A DNA stretch of 64,000 nt, from contig NZ_JAFEJK010000001.1 of assembly GCF_016888515.1 (NCBI RefSeq), positions 124,001 through 188,000 of the forward strand, in the 5' to 3' direction. Numbering within the stretch: position 1 is the first letter of the stretch; every line of letters starts with the position of its first letter. The position numbers and the translations under genes are program-made. The notes below the pieces were generated by a model. That model searched no databases, was not told the DNA's origin, and worked only from the letters and a program-made list of their open reading frames with translations. Positions 44,637 to 55,058 of the stretch are shown piece after piece. Source of the DNA: Shimia biformata. Lineage in GTDB: Bacteria; Pseudomonadota; Alphaproteobacteria; Rhodobacterales; Rhodobacteraceae.

Positions 44637-45854
44637 ATGGCGCGCGCGCCCCTCAGCCTGTCAGCATATCTGGCCTTCGCGCGCCGTGAACCCGCCGGCG
44701 ACCCGATTGAGCGGAAGCCGCGCCCGGATGGACGCATCCTCTGGCTGCACTGCGCGGACCCCGCTCGGGCGCGAGCGTTGGTGCAACTGGCACAGCGATT
44801 GGTGTCACAACGCAGCGATTTCACCCTATTGCTGACGCTCCCCGGCGGGATGAGGGCGCCCGATGACGTCCGTGACAGCATCCTGACCGACACCGCCCCC
44901 GGCGAAAGCCCGACCGAGGTCGCAGCCTTCCTGAACCATTGGTCCCCGACGGTCGGCCTGTGGCTGGGACAATGGCTGCGTCCCGCACTGACGTTCGAAG
45001 CCCACCGCCGGGGCGTCGCGATGTATCTTCTGGACGCCGGCGAACCCCGGCTTGAGAACAAGCGTTTTCGACTGCTTCCAGAACCGACGCGGGCGACACT
45101 GCGCCTGTTTGATGCAATCTTTGCCCATTCCAGCGTCGCCGGCACCCGAATCCGGCGACAATTGCCCGAAGACGCGGCTGTGATCGACAGTGGCCCGGTG
45201 CTGGAAGAAGGCATGGTGCGACGCTGCAATGAAGGCGACCTGGAAGAACTGCGCAGCACCCTGGCCGGCCGTCCGGTCTGGTTGGCGGCAATGATCCAGA
45301 AAGGCGAGTTGGACGCCATCGTCTCGGCCCATCGCGCCACGCAACGCCTGTCTCATCGGTTGATGATGGTGCTGGTGCCGGGCAGCCCGGACCTGGCGGT
45401 ACCGTTTCGCGAGCGGTTACGCGCCGCGGACTGGCGGGTGGCGTGTTGGGACGACGGTGAATTCCCAGACGAGAACACACAGATCCTGCTGTCTGAGGAT
45501 TTGAAAGAGTTGGGGTTGTGGTATCGCGTCGCCCCGGTGACCTTCATGGGATCGTCCCTGACCCCTGGATTTGGCGGCAAGAACCCGATGGAACCTGCCG
45601 CGCTGGGATCTGCAGTTCTTTATGGGCCCGGCGTGCGCAACCACTTGGAAAGCTATACCAGATTGGCACGTGCAGGCGCGGCGCGTATCGTGCGTGACAG
45701 CGCCAGCCTGACCGCCGCGCTGGGGTTGCTGACGGCCCCGGACCAGATCGCGACCATGGCGCAGGCAGGGTGGGAAACCGTGACCGAAAGTGCCGAGACT
45801 TCGGACCAGATCATTGCCCATGTTCTGGACCGTCTCGACGAGGAAGGAATCTGA
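44637..45854 (+). CDS. waaA: 3-deoxy-D-manno-octulosonate transferase (Kdo transferase)
   Basis: A 405-residue GT-B glycosyltransferase that adds Kdo to lipid A precursors. The C-terminal half shows FMGSSLTPGFGGKNPMEPAALGSAVLYGPGVRNH, the CMP-Kdo-binding region of WaaA. The N-terminal half is divergent and lacks an obvious membrane anchor. It is directly followed by lpxK (1-bp gap), so the two lipid A steps are coupled. Confidence 0.85.
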   Translation: MARAPLSLSAYLAFARREPAGDPIERKPRPDGRILWLHCADPARARALVQLAQRLVSQRSDFTLLLTLPGGMRAPDDVRDSILTDTAPGESPTEVAAFLNHWSPTVGLWLGQWLRPALTFEAHRRGVAMYLLDAGEPRLENKRFRLLPEPTRATLRLFDAIFAHSSVAGTRIRRQLPEDAAVIDSGPVLEEGMVRRCNEGDLEELRSTLAGRPVWLAAMIQKGELDAIVSAHRATQRLSHRLMMVLVPGSPDLAVPFRERLRAADWRVACWDDGEFPDENTQILLSEDLKELGLWYRVAPVTFMGSSLTPGFGGKNPMEPAALGSAVLYGPGVRNHLESYTRLARAGAARIVRDSASLTAALGLLTAPDQIATMAQAGWETVTESAETSDQIIAHVLDRLDEEGI

Positions 45855-45855
45855 G

Positions 45856-46848
45856 ATGCGCGAACCGGATTTCTGGAAAACACCCCCCGATGCCCCGGGC
45901 TGGCGTGCGCGGCTGTTGTCCCCTTTAGGATATCTCTATGCGCAAGCGACCCACAGGCGCGTGGCGCAGGAACCGGGACACCGCGCAAGGGTTCCGGTGA
46001 TCTGTGTCGGCAACATCAATGCCGGCGGCACCGGCAAGACCCCGACGACGATCGCGCTGCTGCAACATCTTTCGGCGAAGGGACTGAACCCGCATGTGGT
46101 GTCGCGGGGCTATGGTGGATCGGTTGAGGGGCCGTTACGCGTGAACGAGATGCAACACCGCGCTGCCCAGACCGGGGACGAACCCCTTTTGCTGGCCGCA
46201 TTCGGCCCAACATGGATTGCCAAGGACCGGGCGGCAGGTGTTCGTGCGGCCGAAGCGGACGGGGCGGACCTCATCCTGCTGGATGACGGCTTCCAGAATC
46301 CGGGTGTTCACAAGGACATCTCGATTGTGGTGGTCGATGCCAAACGCGGGTTCGGCAATGGCCTCTGCATTCCGGCCGGCCCTCTGCGGGAACCCGTCAC
46401 CGCAGGCATGAAACGCGCCGACCTGTGTCTGACCATCGGCAACGCCACCGCGCAGGACGGGTTTGACGCCACATGGGGGGCGCAAGTGACCGTCCCGAGG
46501 ATGCGGGGTGAAGTCCGCCCCCTGCAAATGGGTATGGACTGGACCGGAACGCCATACTTCGCATTCGCCGGCATCGCGCATCCCGAAAAGCTGTTCATGA
46601 CCCTGAAAGGGCTGGGCGCGACCATCGCGGGCACCAAGGCGCTGGACGATCACCAGCCACTGACCCCCGCCCTTCTCGCTCGCCTCGAAGCCGACGCCGC
46701 ACGACTGGGCGCCCAGCTTGTCACCACCGAAAAGGATGCCGTGCGCCTGCCACCCGAGTTCCGCGCAAAGGTCCTGACTGTCCCTGTGCGACTGGAGGTC
46801 GAGGACTGGTCATCTTTTGATGAGTTGCTCGGCAGATTGACTTCCTGA
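45856..46848 (+). CDS. lpxK: Tetraacyldisaccharide 4'-kinase LpxK
   Basis: A 330-residue kinase that phosphorylates the lipid A disaccharide at the 4' position. It has an N-terminal hydrophobic anchor (LLSPLGYLYAQATH), P-loop VGNINAGGTGKTPTT, and LILLDDGFQNPGVHKDISIVVVDA, the LpxK signature. I chose the ATG at 45856 just after the waaA stop. Confidence 0.95.
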   Translation: MREPDFWKTPPDAPGWRARLLSPLGYLYAQATHRRVAQEPGHRARVPVICVGNINAGGTGKTPTTIALLQHLSAKGLNPHVVSRGYGGSVEGPLRVNEMQHRAAQTGDEPLLLAAFGPTWIAKDRAAGVRAAEADGADLILLDDGFQNPGVHKDISIVVVDAKRGFGNGLCIPAGPLREPVTAGMKRADLCLTIGNATAQDGFDATWGAQVTVPRMRGEVRPLQMGMDWTGTPYFAFAGIAHPEKLFMTLKGLGATIAGTKALDDHQPLTPALLARLEADAARLGAQLVTTEKDAVRLPPEFRAKVLTVPVRLEVEDWSSFDELLGRLTS

Positions 46849-46893
46849 TCTGTTTCACCGTCCGAACACCTCGCCGCCCTCACAACACCCAAC

Positions 46894-46924
46894 CAAAAAA
46901 GACCCGGCGCTTGGCCGGGCCTTT
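46894..46924. terminator. Bidirectional terminator between lpxK and dsbA-like gene
   Basis: CCCGGC-GCTTG-GCCGGG is the stem core, flanked by AAAAAAGA on the left and CTTT on the right. The left A-run gives TTTTTT in the leftward transcript, so it best terminates the minus-strand gene, and could also end lpxK. Confidence 0.75.
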
Positions 46925-46946
46925 CGTCCGTCGTGGAACCTGTCGA

Positions 46947-47612
46947 TCAGCCGTCGACAAGCGGGTCCAGAAGGGACTTCATCTCATCATAGCTCATGTT
47001 CGAGTGCTTCTTGCCGTTGATGACGAAGCTCGGCGTGCCGCTGATGTCGTCTTTGGCAACGTTCTCCTGATACCAGCCGACCAGCGTCTTGGCCTTGGCT
47101 TCATCGGTCAGGCAGCTGTTCAATTGGTCATCGGTCAACCCGGCCAGACGACCGATCTTGCGCAGCGAATCCGCAATGGCGACCGGGTCCCCGGCGCGCG
47201 ACCATTCCGACTGCGACTTGTAGAGCAGGTCCGAGATGCCAAAGAACTTCTCTTCCCCGCCGCAGCGCGCGACCATCGCCGCCCACAGGCCGAACTTGTC
47301 GAAATAGACGTCGCGATAGATGAACCGCACCTTGCCGGTGTCGATGTAATCCGCCTTCAGCTGTTTGAAGACGTTCTGGTGGAAGCTGGCGCAATGCGGG
47401 CAGGTGAACGACGCATATTCGATCATTGTCACCGGCGCGTCCTCGGACCCCAGCACCATCTCGGTCACTTCGACGCTGCTTTCGCTGGCCTGTGCCGCGC
47501 CAAACGCGGGAAGTTCAACCCCGGCTGAGGTGGTGGCGGGTTGCGATACCCACCAGATGCCGCCGGCCAGTGCCACAAGCACCACAAGGGCAATCGGAAG
47601 AAGTCGGTTCAT
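46947..47612 (-). CDS. DsbA-family thiol-disulfide oxidoreductase
   Basis: A 221-residue exported thioredoxin-fold protein. It has a signal/anchor helix (about 5-24), active site C71-P-H-C74 in SFTCPHCASF, and the cis-proline loop SGTPSFVING. It oxidises thiols of exported proteins. The exported caspase and trypsin homologues in this window have cysteines that may need it, but that link is not specific. Its ATG overlaps the end of the DUF721 gene. Confidence 0.93.
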   Translation of the reverse strand: MNRLLPIALVVLVALAGGIWWVSQPATTSAGVELPAFGAAQASESSVEVTEMVLGSEDAPVTMIEYASFTCPHCASFHQNVFKQLKADYIDTGKVRFIYRDVYFDKFGLWAAMVARCGGEEKFFGISDLLYKSQSEWSRAGDPVAIADSLRKIGRLAGLTDDQLNSCLTDEAKAKTLVGWYQENVAKDDISGTPSFVINGKKHSNMSYDEMKSLLDPLVDG

Positions 47613-48139
47613 GAATCTGCCTTTCTGACATTCTTTGTATTTGCATAGATATTCGCCGCCATCCGCTCAAGCGCATCGCGCAGGCCGTCATCGGCAACTG
47701 GAGAGACGGTGTCGCGGGCCTTGGCGCGAACCTCGGGCGCGATGGCCTCGGGCTGGGCTGTCGGGGCGGGGGTAAACTGGGCCTGTCCCTCGGCAAAGCC
47801 AACCGGGGCAGTCTGGGTGATGCGCACAGCGGAAATCGCGTTATATCCATAGACCGCGTTCACCTTCTGGCGCATCTGTTCCTTCTGCATTTCCAGCATC
47901 GGCGCCAAAGGACCGGTGGTCAGCACCGTCAGAGTGGCTCCGAACCCGCCACGCCCGTATTTCACATCAACCGGGCGGCATTGGCTTGCCATGTCCTGAC
48001 CGACGATCTCGGCCCAGTGGGTCAGCACCTTGGCGACCGAGAATCCGCGCGATTCACCGGCCTTGCGGATACGGTCCCGCAACAGGGTCGAGGTTCTGGC
48101 AAAACCTTTTGTGGTGGCGCGGCGCATGATCTCTTGCAT
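47609..48139 (-). CDS. DUF721 (DciA-like) protein
   Basis: A protein of about 176 residues with the DUF721 core (VLTHWAEIVGQDMASQCRPVDVKYGRGGFGATLTVLTTGPLAPMLEMQKEQM). Relatives include DciA, which assists loading of the replicative helicase in bacteria lacking DnaC. Start choice is uncertain: ATG at 48139 or 48127; the frame stays open to 48304. It is divergent from mutY. Confidence 0.8.
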   Translation of the reverse strand: MQEIMRRATTKGFARTSTLLRDRIRKAGESRGFSVAKVLTHWAEIVGQDMASQCRPVDVKYGRGGFGATLTVLTTGPLAPMLEMQKEQMRQKVNAVYGYNAISAVRITQTAPVGFAEGQAQFTPAPTAQPEAIAPEVRAKARDTVSPVADDGLRDALERMAANIYANTKNVRKADS

Positions 48140-48212
48140 CCCGTGAACTGGCGCTATTTTAGTGACCGCGCCGGAGGGCGCCAGCGAAACCCAACTAGCG
48201 GAGCGATAAAAC

Positions 48213-49265
48213 TTGCGTGACATGCCAAATTCCGCCGACTTGCTGGAATGGTATGACCGCCATACCCGCAAAATGCCATGGCGCGTCGGTCCGGCCGACC
48301 GCAACGCGGGGATCGTGCCGGACCCCTATCGGGTCTGGCTGTCCGAGATCATGTTGCAACAGACCACCGTCGCGGCGGTGCGTGACTATTTCATCGCCTT
48401 CACCACCCGCTGGCCGAATGTGACGGCCCTGGCAAATGCAAAAGACGCCGACGTCATGGGGGCTTGGGCCGGGCTTGGCTATTACGCCCGCGCCCGAAAC
48501 CTTCTGAAATGCGCCCGCGTTCTGCGGGACGACCATGGTGGCCAGTTCCCCGATACGGTCGAGGGGCTTTTGACCCTGCCGGGTATCGGCCCCTATACCG
48601 CCGCCGCCATTGCCGCCATCGCCTTTGACCGCCCCGCCACCGTGGTTGATGGCAACGTCGAGCGGGTGATGTCACGGCTGTACGAAGTCACGACGCCCCT
48701 GCCCGCTGCCAAGCCCGAGTTGACCGACCTTGCGGACCAACTGACCCCGACCAGGCGACCCGGAGACTATGCTCAGGCGGTGATGGACCTAGGAGCGACG
48801 ATCTGCACGCCCAAGAACCCGGCCTGCGGTATCTGCCCCTGGCGCACACCCTGCATCGCCCGCGCGAACGGCACTGCCGCCGACCTCCCGCGCAAAACTC
48901 CGAAGAAGCCCAAGCCCGTGCGATTTGGCACCGCTTATATCGCGCGTCGTGTCGATGGAGCGATCCTGCTTGAGACCCGTCCTCCCGAAGGTCTGCTGGG
49001 CGGCATGTTGGGCTGGCCGGGGTCCGCCTGGGCCGAGGGTGCCACACCAGACCACGCCGCCCCGATCAGGGCGGAATGGAAGACCGTTCCGGGCGAAGCG
49101 CGCCACACTTTCACCCATTTTCACCTGCGCCTGACCGTGAAGACCGCTTTGGTACCACTGGATCGACCCGCGCAGCGCGGCACGTTTGTCGAAAAAGACG
49201 AATTCTCGCCCTCGAATCTGCCTACGGTAATGCGCAAGGCCTATGATCTTGCCACCAAGGGCTAG
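48213..49265 (+). CDS. mutY: A/G-specific adenine glycosylase MutY
   Basis: A 350-residue DNA repair glycosylase that removes adenine opposite 8-oxoguanine. Helix-hairpin-helix LPGIGPYTAAAIAAIAF, catalytic region MLQQTTVAAV and VDGNVERVMSRL, iron-sulfur cysteines CTPKNPACGICPWRTPC, then a NUDIX-like C-terminal domain. The TTG at 48213 has GGAG 9 nt before it; an ATG three codons later (48222) is the alternative. Confidence 0.94.
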   Translation: MRDMPNSADLLEWYDRHTRKMPWRVGPADRNAGIVPDPYRVWLSEIMLQQTTVAAVRDYFIAFTTRWPNVTALANAKDADVMGAWAGLGYYARARNLLKCARVLRDDHGGQFPDTVEGLLTLPGIGPYTAAAIAAIAFDRPATVVDGNVERVMSRLYEVTTPLPAAKPELTDLADQLTPTRRPGDYAQAVMDLGATICTPKNPACGICPWRTPCIARANGTAADLPRKTPKKPKPVRFGTAYIARRVDGAILLETRPPEGLLGGMLGWPGSAWAEGATPDHAAPIRAEWKTVPGEARHTFTHFHLRLTVKTALVPLDRPAQRGTFVEKDEFSPSNLPTVMRKAYDLATKG

Positions 49266-49330
49266 ATCGCCTTAGGGTCGCGGCAACGCGCGGACGTGTC
49301 AGGCATCTCACGACCGGGAAGGACAAATTC

Positions 49331-50470
49331 ATGGCTATGCTGACTGCGGATCAGGTCTCGAAGGTGCAAAGCGCACTGCCATTCTGGTTGTCTTTGGGTC
49401 TGGTACCACTGATCTGGATCGTCGCCGGGCTAGGTGGTTGGTGGGTGCTGCTGGTTCCCGTGGTCACGTGGTATCTGTTTACCGCACTTGATGCGGTGAC
49501 GGGATTGAACCTGGACAATGCCGACCCTGCCATCGGCGAGGAAGACTTGCGCTGGTATCGGCTAGTCACCCTGATCTGGCCGCCGCTGCAATTCATCACC
49601 CTGTTCGGCATGATCTGGTACGCCACCCATACCGACCACTTGTCAACAGCCGCGACAATCGGGCTGTTCTTCGGTGTCGGCGTGGTCACTGGCACAATCG
49701 GCATCAATTATTCCCACGAACTGATGCACCAGAAAAACAAGACGGAACGCTGGCTGGGCGACATTCTGTTGGCGATGGTGCTGTATTCGCATTTCCGTTC
49801 CGAGCACCTGCTCGTGCATCACCGCTATGTCGGCACTCCGCGTGATCCGGTGACGGCGCGCTATAACGAAGGGTTTCACCGCTTCTTCCCGCGCGTTCTG
49901 ATCGGATCGTTGAAATCCGCGTTCCGCGCCGAGAAGCAAATGCTTGCGCGCAAGGACCTGCCGTGGACCGACTTGTCCAATCCGTTCTGGCGCTATTGGG
50001 CGTTGCAGGGCGCAATGCTGCTTTTGGCGCTGATCGTCGGCGGATGGGTCGGAGTTCTGCTGTTCATCTGGCAGGCCTATATCGCGATCTGGCAGTTGGA
50101 ACTGGTGAACTATGTCGAACACTACGGTCTGACCCGTAAACACCTGGGCGATGGCAAATATGAACACGTGATGCCGCATCATTCGTGGAATGCCGCGCAA
50201 AAGGCATCGAATTGGCTTTTGATCAACCTTCAGCGCCACTCGGATCATCACTACAAACCCGATCGTCGCTTCCCGCTGCTGCAAAACTATACCGAGGCCG
50301 ATGCGCCGCAACTGCCCTATGGCTACCCGGTGATGACCATGGCGGCGATGGTGCCGCCCCTCTGGAAAAAGGTGATGAACCCGCGGGTGCGCAAATGGCG
50401 GGGCATGTACTACCCCGAGATCACCGACTGGAAGCCTTACAACAAGGCAACGAACCCAATGCCGCGCTAG
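49331..50470 (+). CDS. alkB: Alkane 1-monooxygenase (AlkB-type)
   Basis: A 379-residue membrane di-iron hydroxylase with about six helices and the histidine boxes HELMH, EHLLVHHR and LQRHSDHH, plus NYVEHYG. It inserts oxygen at the end of n-alkanes using rubredoxin electrons. No rubredoxin or regulator gene is beside it, so partners must be elsewhere. The start MAMLTADQ follows GGGAAGGACAAATTC. Confidence 0.93.
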   Translation: MAMLTADQVSKVQSALPFWLSLGLVPLIWIVAGLGGWWVLLVPVVTWYLFTALDAVTGLNLDNADPAIGEEDLRWYRLVTLIWPPLQFITLFGMIWYATHTDHLSTAATIGLFFGVGVVTGTIGINYSHELMHQKNKTERWLGDILLAMVLYSHFRSEHLLVHHRYVGTPRDPVTARYNEGFHRFFPRVLIGSLKSAFRAEKQMLARKDLPWTDLSNPFWRYWALQGAMLLLALIVGGWVGVLLFIWQAYIAIWQLELVNYVEHYGLTRKHLGDGKYEHVMPHHSWNAAQKASNWLLINLQRHSDHHYKPDRRFPLLQNYTEADAPQLPYGYPVMTMAAMVPPLWKKVMNPRVRKWRGMYYPEITDWKPYNKATNPMPR

Positions 50471-50524
50471 AGTTTGTTCGCCAGACGTCAGGGACACCCT
50501 CGGCGGAGGTCCATCTGCACAGTC

Positions 50525-51895
50525 CTATCCCGGCACCCAGACACTCATCGGTTCTTCCAGCCCGCGAAGAGACTGCCCATCGTGGCGGGTCATGTTTTCG
50601 GGGAAATCGCCACCCTCTTCCAACACGCGCGCATGCATGGCTTCGGAAATCACCAGCGGTACACCAAGCGGCCGCGACAGGCTTTCCAGCCGGCTGGCGA
50701 CATTGACCGTGTTGCCAATCACCGCGAACTCAAGCCGGTTCGCGCCAATGTCGCCCAGAACCGCCGCGCCGTAGTGAATTCCAATGCCGATCTGGATCTC
50801 AGGTTCACCGGCAGCGGCACGGTCACGGTTCCAGCGCTCCATCACCCGCAACATTGCTTCGGCGCAGTTAAGCGCGTTGGTCGCGTCCGTGTCTCCCGCG
50901 ACTGGGGTTCCGAAAGTCGCCATCAGCCCATCGCCAAGATATTTGTCGAGCGTGCCGCGATGCTGGAACACCTCGGCCTCCATCCGGCCATGAAATCCGC
51001 GCAGAATGGCGATCACTTCGTCGGGAGGTCGGTTCCGCGCCAGATGGGTAAAGCCGACGATATCGACAAACATCACCGCGACGTCCTGGGTACGGATCTG
51101 TTTCAGCGGTTCGTCATTGTGGCTGAGTTCGTCGACCACATTGGGCGAGAAATAGCGCGACAGGTTTGCCCGCTCTCGTTCGAGCGATGCGTTTGACAAC
51201 AGAAGCGCGTTGAACCGGCGGATCGACACGGCAAGAATCACCGCGACAATGACAAAGATCACCACCTCCTGGATGCGCAGCTGAAAGCCGAAACTGTTGG
51301 GGTCAAACAGGTCGGCCAGTCGGTCATTACCGACTGCGTCGGTGACGGCCTCGGTCCAGCCATCCACCGGATCATAGAACAACCAAGACACCAGAAGCGC
51401 GCCCATCCACAGCCCCGTGGTCCAGGTACCGAAGGCCAGGATCGTGCGCCAGGTATAGGCCAGTGTGCCCGCCGCCAGCAGGACATAGAAATAGGGAAAG
51501 TTCTGAAAACGATACCCGATGGGCGCCGGAATATCCTCGCCCGCGAATGGGTTGGGATAGACCAGGACAAAGGTCATCAGCGCAAGATCGGCAAACAGCC
51601 ATGCCAGTTCCGCACGGCTTTGACCGACCCGCCCGACACGGCGCATCATGTACCCGATCCCGGCAAAGACCAGCAGCCATGCCTCGTAGTAAAGAACCTC
51701 CCAACGCGGGTTGAGCAGGGGCAGAAGCACGGCAATCACGGCCAACGCCGCCCAGCGCGCTTGCACGGCCAGTTCAAGACCCTGACGCTTGTGCCGCTCA
51801 AGTGTCGCCATGGTATAGCGATTGTGTTCTGGCGTGGCTTCGTCGAATCGTCGAAGGAACCGTCTGCGTGCCGGTGCCGCCTGGCTGTCAGACAT
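50525..51895 (-). CDS. Membrane-bound class III adenylate/guanylate cyclase
   Basis: A 456-residue protein. The N-terminal half holds about six hydrophobic helices (about 48-62, 70-84, 98-112, 133-150, 155-172, 214-228). The catalytic domain (about 265-450) shows FVDIVGFTHLA with both metal Asp regions, KYLGDGLMATFGTP and FAVIGNTVNVASRLE. It makes a cyclic nucleotide in the cytoplasm. A second cyclase lies at 55888. No cyclase effector gene is adjacent. Confidence 0.92.
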   Translation of the reverse strand: MSDSQAAPARRRFLRRFDEATPEHNRYTMATLERHKRQGLELAVQARWAALAVIAVLLPLLNPRWEVLYYEAWLLVFAGIGYMMRRVGRVGQSRAELAWLFADLALMTFVLVYPNPFAGEDIPAPIGYRFQNFPYFYVLLAAGTLAYTWRTILAFGTWTTGLWMGALLVSWLFYDPVDGWTEAVTDAVGNDRLADLFDPNSFGFQLRIQEVVIFVIVAVILAVSIRRFNALLLSNASLERERANLSRYFSPNVVDELSHNDEPLKQIRTQDVAVMFVDIVGFTHLARNRPPDEVIAILRGFHGRMEAEVFQHRGTLDKYLGDGLMATFGTPVAGDTDATNALNCAEAMLRVMERWNRDRAAAGEPEIQIGIGIHYGAAVLGDIGANRLEFAVIGNTVNVASRLESLSRPLGVPLVISEAMHARVLEEGGDFPENMTRHDGQSLRGLEEPMSVWVPG

Positions 51896-52025
51896 GATCA
51901 GCCCTCCTTTGTCCGCGCCGAAGTATCCCGACTATATTGGGTGATGCACCCGATATTCAAACCCATGAGCCGGCTGTCGGGTCCGTTTGTCGCGTCTGAT
52001 ACGGTTGGATTGGGCGGTTCCGTCG

Positions 52026-52054
52026 AAAAAAGCCCCGCCAAACAAGGGCGGGGC
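52026..52054 (-). terminator. Rho-independent terminator of ccrM
   Basis: GCCCCGCC-AAACAAG-GGCGGGGC forms an 8-bp stem; read leftward it runs into TTTTTT. It lies 67 bp past the ccrM stop. Confidence 0.8.
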
Positions 52055-52120
52055 ATCAGTCTAGGTGCCTGCGAAAGTCAGGCCACAGACACCGGCGGTA
52101 ACTTTGTCGTTGACGAGGTA

Positions 52121-53329
<1,209 letters not shown>

Positions 53330-53342
53330 AAGAGGTTACATT

Positions 53343-53960
53343 TTAGTCTTGATACAAGATATTGTGGACGGGTTTGAACGAACGCCTATGGTGTGGGGTC
53401 ACACCAAGATTTCGAAGCGCGTCCTTGTGGCTTTTTGACGGGTATCCAGCGTTGGTTTCCCAGCCATAGCCGGGGAACTGTTGCGCCAAATCCTCCATGA
53501 TGCGGTCACGACAAATTTTTGCCACAATTGAAGCCGCTGAAATCGAGACGGACAGCGCGTCGCCCTTGACCACGGCTTCCGCCGATCCGTTCAACCCGGC
53601 AGGAATCAAGTTGCCGTCGATCAGCAAATGGTCGGGGCGGCGTGAAAGTCCGGCAACCGCGCGTTCCATCGCGATGTGACTGGCACGCAAGATGTTGTGT
53701 TCGTCGATCTCTGCAACGCTCGCATGGGCGATGGAAACCTCAGCCGCCGCGTGGATCGCATCCCACAGGGACGCGCGGCGTTTTGCCGACAACTTCTTTG
53801 AATCGTTCAGACCCTCGGGAATGTTGTCCGGGTTCAGGATCACCGCCGCCGCAGTCACCGGCCCTGCCAGAGGTCCGCGCCCGACCTCGTCCACACCTGC
53901 GATGATCTGAAAGCCACGGTTCCGCGCCGCTTGTTCAATGGAGTAATCGGGTTTTGTCAT
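53343..53960 (-). CDS. rnhB: Ribonuclease HII
   Basis: A 205-residue enzyme that cleaves RNA in RNA-DNA hybrids. The core has GVDEVGRGPLAGPVTAA (Asp and Glu of the active site), NDSKKLSAKRR, LLIDGN and ASIVAKICRDRIMEDLAQQFPGYGW. I chose the ATG at 53960 (MTKPDYSIEQAARNRG); MVFQDH at 53978 is an in-frame alternative and the long upstream extension is non-coding by composition. It precedes ccrM. Confidence 0.94.
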   Translation of the reverse strand: MTKPDYSIEQAARNRGFQIIAGVDEVGRGPLAGPVTAAAVILNPDNIPEGLNDSKKLSAKRRASLWDAIHAAAEVSIAHASVAEIDEHNILRASHIAMERAVAGLSRRPDHLLIDGNLIPAGLNGSAEAVVKGDALSVSISAASIVAKICRDRIMEDLAQQFPGYGWETNAGYPSKSHKDALRNLGVTPHHRRSFKPVHNILYQD

Positions 53961-54002
53961 GTGGTCTTGAAACACCATCGCCACGGCGCGCGCAATGCAA
54001 GA

Positions 54003-54054
54003 AGGGCCGGAGGTCACCCCCCGGCCCTGGCCCGGCCTCTCCCCTCGCGAGGGG
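54003..54054. repeat. Paired GC-rich hairpins upstream of rnhB
   Basis: AGGGCCGG-N10-CCGGCCCT (54003-54028) and the 14-bp palindrome CCCCTCGCGAGGGG (54041-54054) fill the gap between rnhB and the upstream exported-protein gene. They look like an intergenic repeat element or a T-less terminator. Confidence 0.5.
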
Positions 54055-54075
54055 CCGGAACTGCCCGACCGCCAC

Positions 54076-54588
54076 TTATCGACGTGACAACGTGTACCCG
54101 TTGCGGCGCAGGCAATGTGGATTGAACCCCTGGCGATAGCCACGATTGGTCTGGGTTCCGACGCGGCAGGACCGCGGCAGACGGTTATAGTTGCGATAGT
54201 TCCGCGCCAGACAGCGATCGCCAACCATGTAGACATCTTCGCCCCGAACGCGATGAACCCGCATGCAATCGCGCGGCAACGCCCGTGCATCGTGACGCGG
54301 CGCCTTGCCGTCGTGCGAATTGCGGTTGTTCCAGTCGCGGTCGCCATGGCGATGGTCCCAGTTACGGTCCCGATGGCGGTGGTCCCAGTCGCGATTGGTG
54401 CGGCGGGTCACAACGGGTTCGGGATCGTTTTTCTTGTTCTTGATGGCATTGCCGATAATCAGCAGCGTCGCGCCGCCAAAAATCAGCGCGCCCAGCTGGT
54501 CCTCGGACAGGGCATGGGCGGGGCGGGCGTTGAGCGCGGTCACGGTGACCGATGCGGCAAGGATGGCGGCGATGAACTTGCGGGACAT
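54076..54588 (-). CDS. Exported Asp/His/Arg-rich hypothetical protein
   Basis: A 170-residue protein with a signal peptide (PAHA-L, about residue 26), one hydrophobic helix (about 30-48), then a tract of degenerate repeats built on RDWDHRHRDRNWDHRHGDRD (about 65-90). The C-terminal 70 residues are Arg-rich with four cysteines (DCMRVH, RCLARN, SCRVG, HCLRR). No family is recognised; metal binding through the D/H tract is possible. Confidence 0.75.
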   Translation of the reverse strand: MSRKFIAAILAASVTVTALNARPAHALSEDQLGALIFGGATLLIIGNAIKNKKNDPEPVVTRRTNRDWDHRHRDRNWDHRHGDRDWNNRNSHDGKAPRHDARALPRDCMRVHRVRGEDVYMVGDRCLARNYRNYNRLPRSCRVGTQTNRGYRQGFNPHCLRRNGYTLSRR

Positions 54589-54684
54589 TTGAGAACTCCT
54601 GTCTTGGGGTATGGTTTCCCGTGTCAGTGCCGGGGAACCGGCGGTGTGGGAGAACCATCCTCTCGCTGGTAGAAGTCACGCAAT

Positions 54685-54755
54685 AACGCCCCGTTGTTAT
54701 TCGATATCACCCGCTGCAACGCCCTGTTGTTATTGAATATCGCGTGATTAACGCG
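54685..54755 (+). repeat. 24-bp direct repeats plus palindrome upstream of small exported gene
   Basis: Repeats at 54685-54708 and 54718-54741 match at 21 of 24 bases and start 33 bp apart, about three helical turns. The second repeat runs directly into CGCGT-GATTA-ACGCG (54741-54755), a perfect dyad. The array ends 12 bp before the gene start at 54768, suggesting an operator. No other copies were noticed in the window. Confidence 0.55.
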
Positions 54756-54767
54756 CAGGGTTGGAGC

Positions 54768-55058
54768 ATGAAAAACATGATCCCCATATTCGGCCTGTCG
54801 GTCGGCCTGATCTTGGCGGCGCAAACCGCAAGCGCAGGGTGTTATGCCGATTATAAGGCCAAGAAGGACAACCCGCTGAAGCTGCATTACGGCGTCGTCG
54901 AACTGCGTGGCGATTGCTCGAAAAAGGCGGCTCGGGACGAGGTCGCCGCGCGGATCAAGCGCGATGGCTGGACACTGCTGAACGTCCTGTCGGTCTTTGA
55001 CGACGACGGGTTGAACGGAAAGGAACAGAGTGCCGGACCCTATTATCTCCGCTACTGA
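54768..55058 (+). CDS. Small exported hypothetical protein
   Basis: A 96-residue protein with a signal peptide (TASA-G, about residue 23). The mature part has two cysteines (GCYADYKA, GDCSKKAARDEV) and the conserved-looking ending GPYYLRY. I chose the ATG at 54768 at the start of the signal peptide (MKNMIPIFGL). The next gene overlaps its 3' end by 29 bp, so the two are likely coupled. Confidence 0.75.
   Translation: MKNMIPIFGLSVGLILAAQTASAGCYADYKAKKDNPLKLHYGVVELRGDCSKKAARDEVAARIKRDGWTLLNVLSVFDDDGLNGKEQSAGPYYLRY

Noticed and set aside
53961-54347. N-terminal extension of RNase HII
   Set aside because: The extension overlaps the opposite frame of a gene-free GC-hairpin region and of the exported protein gene, and RNase HII is normally about 200 residues.
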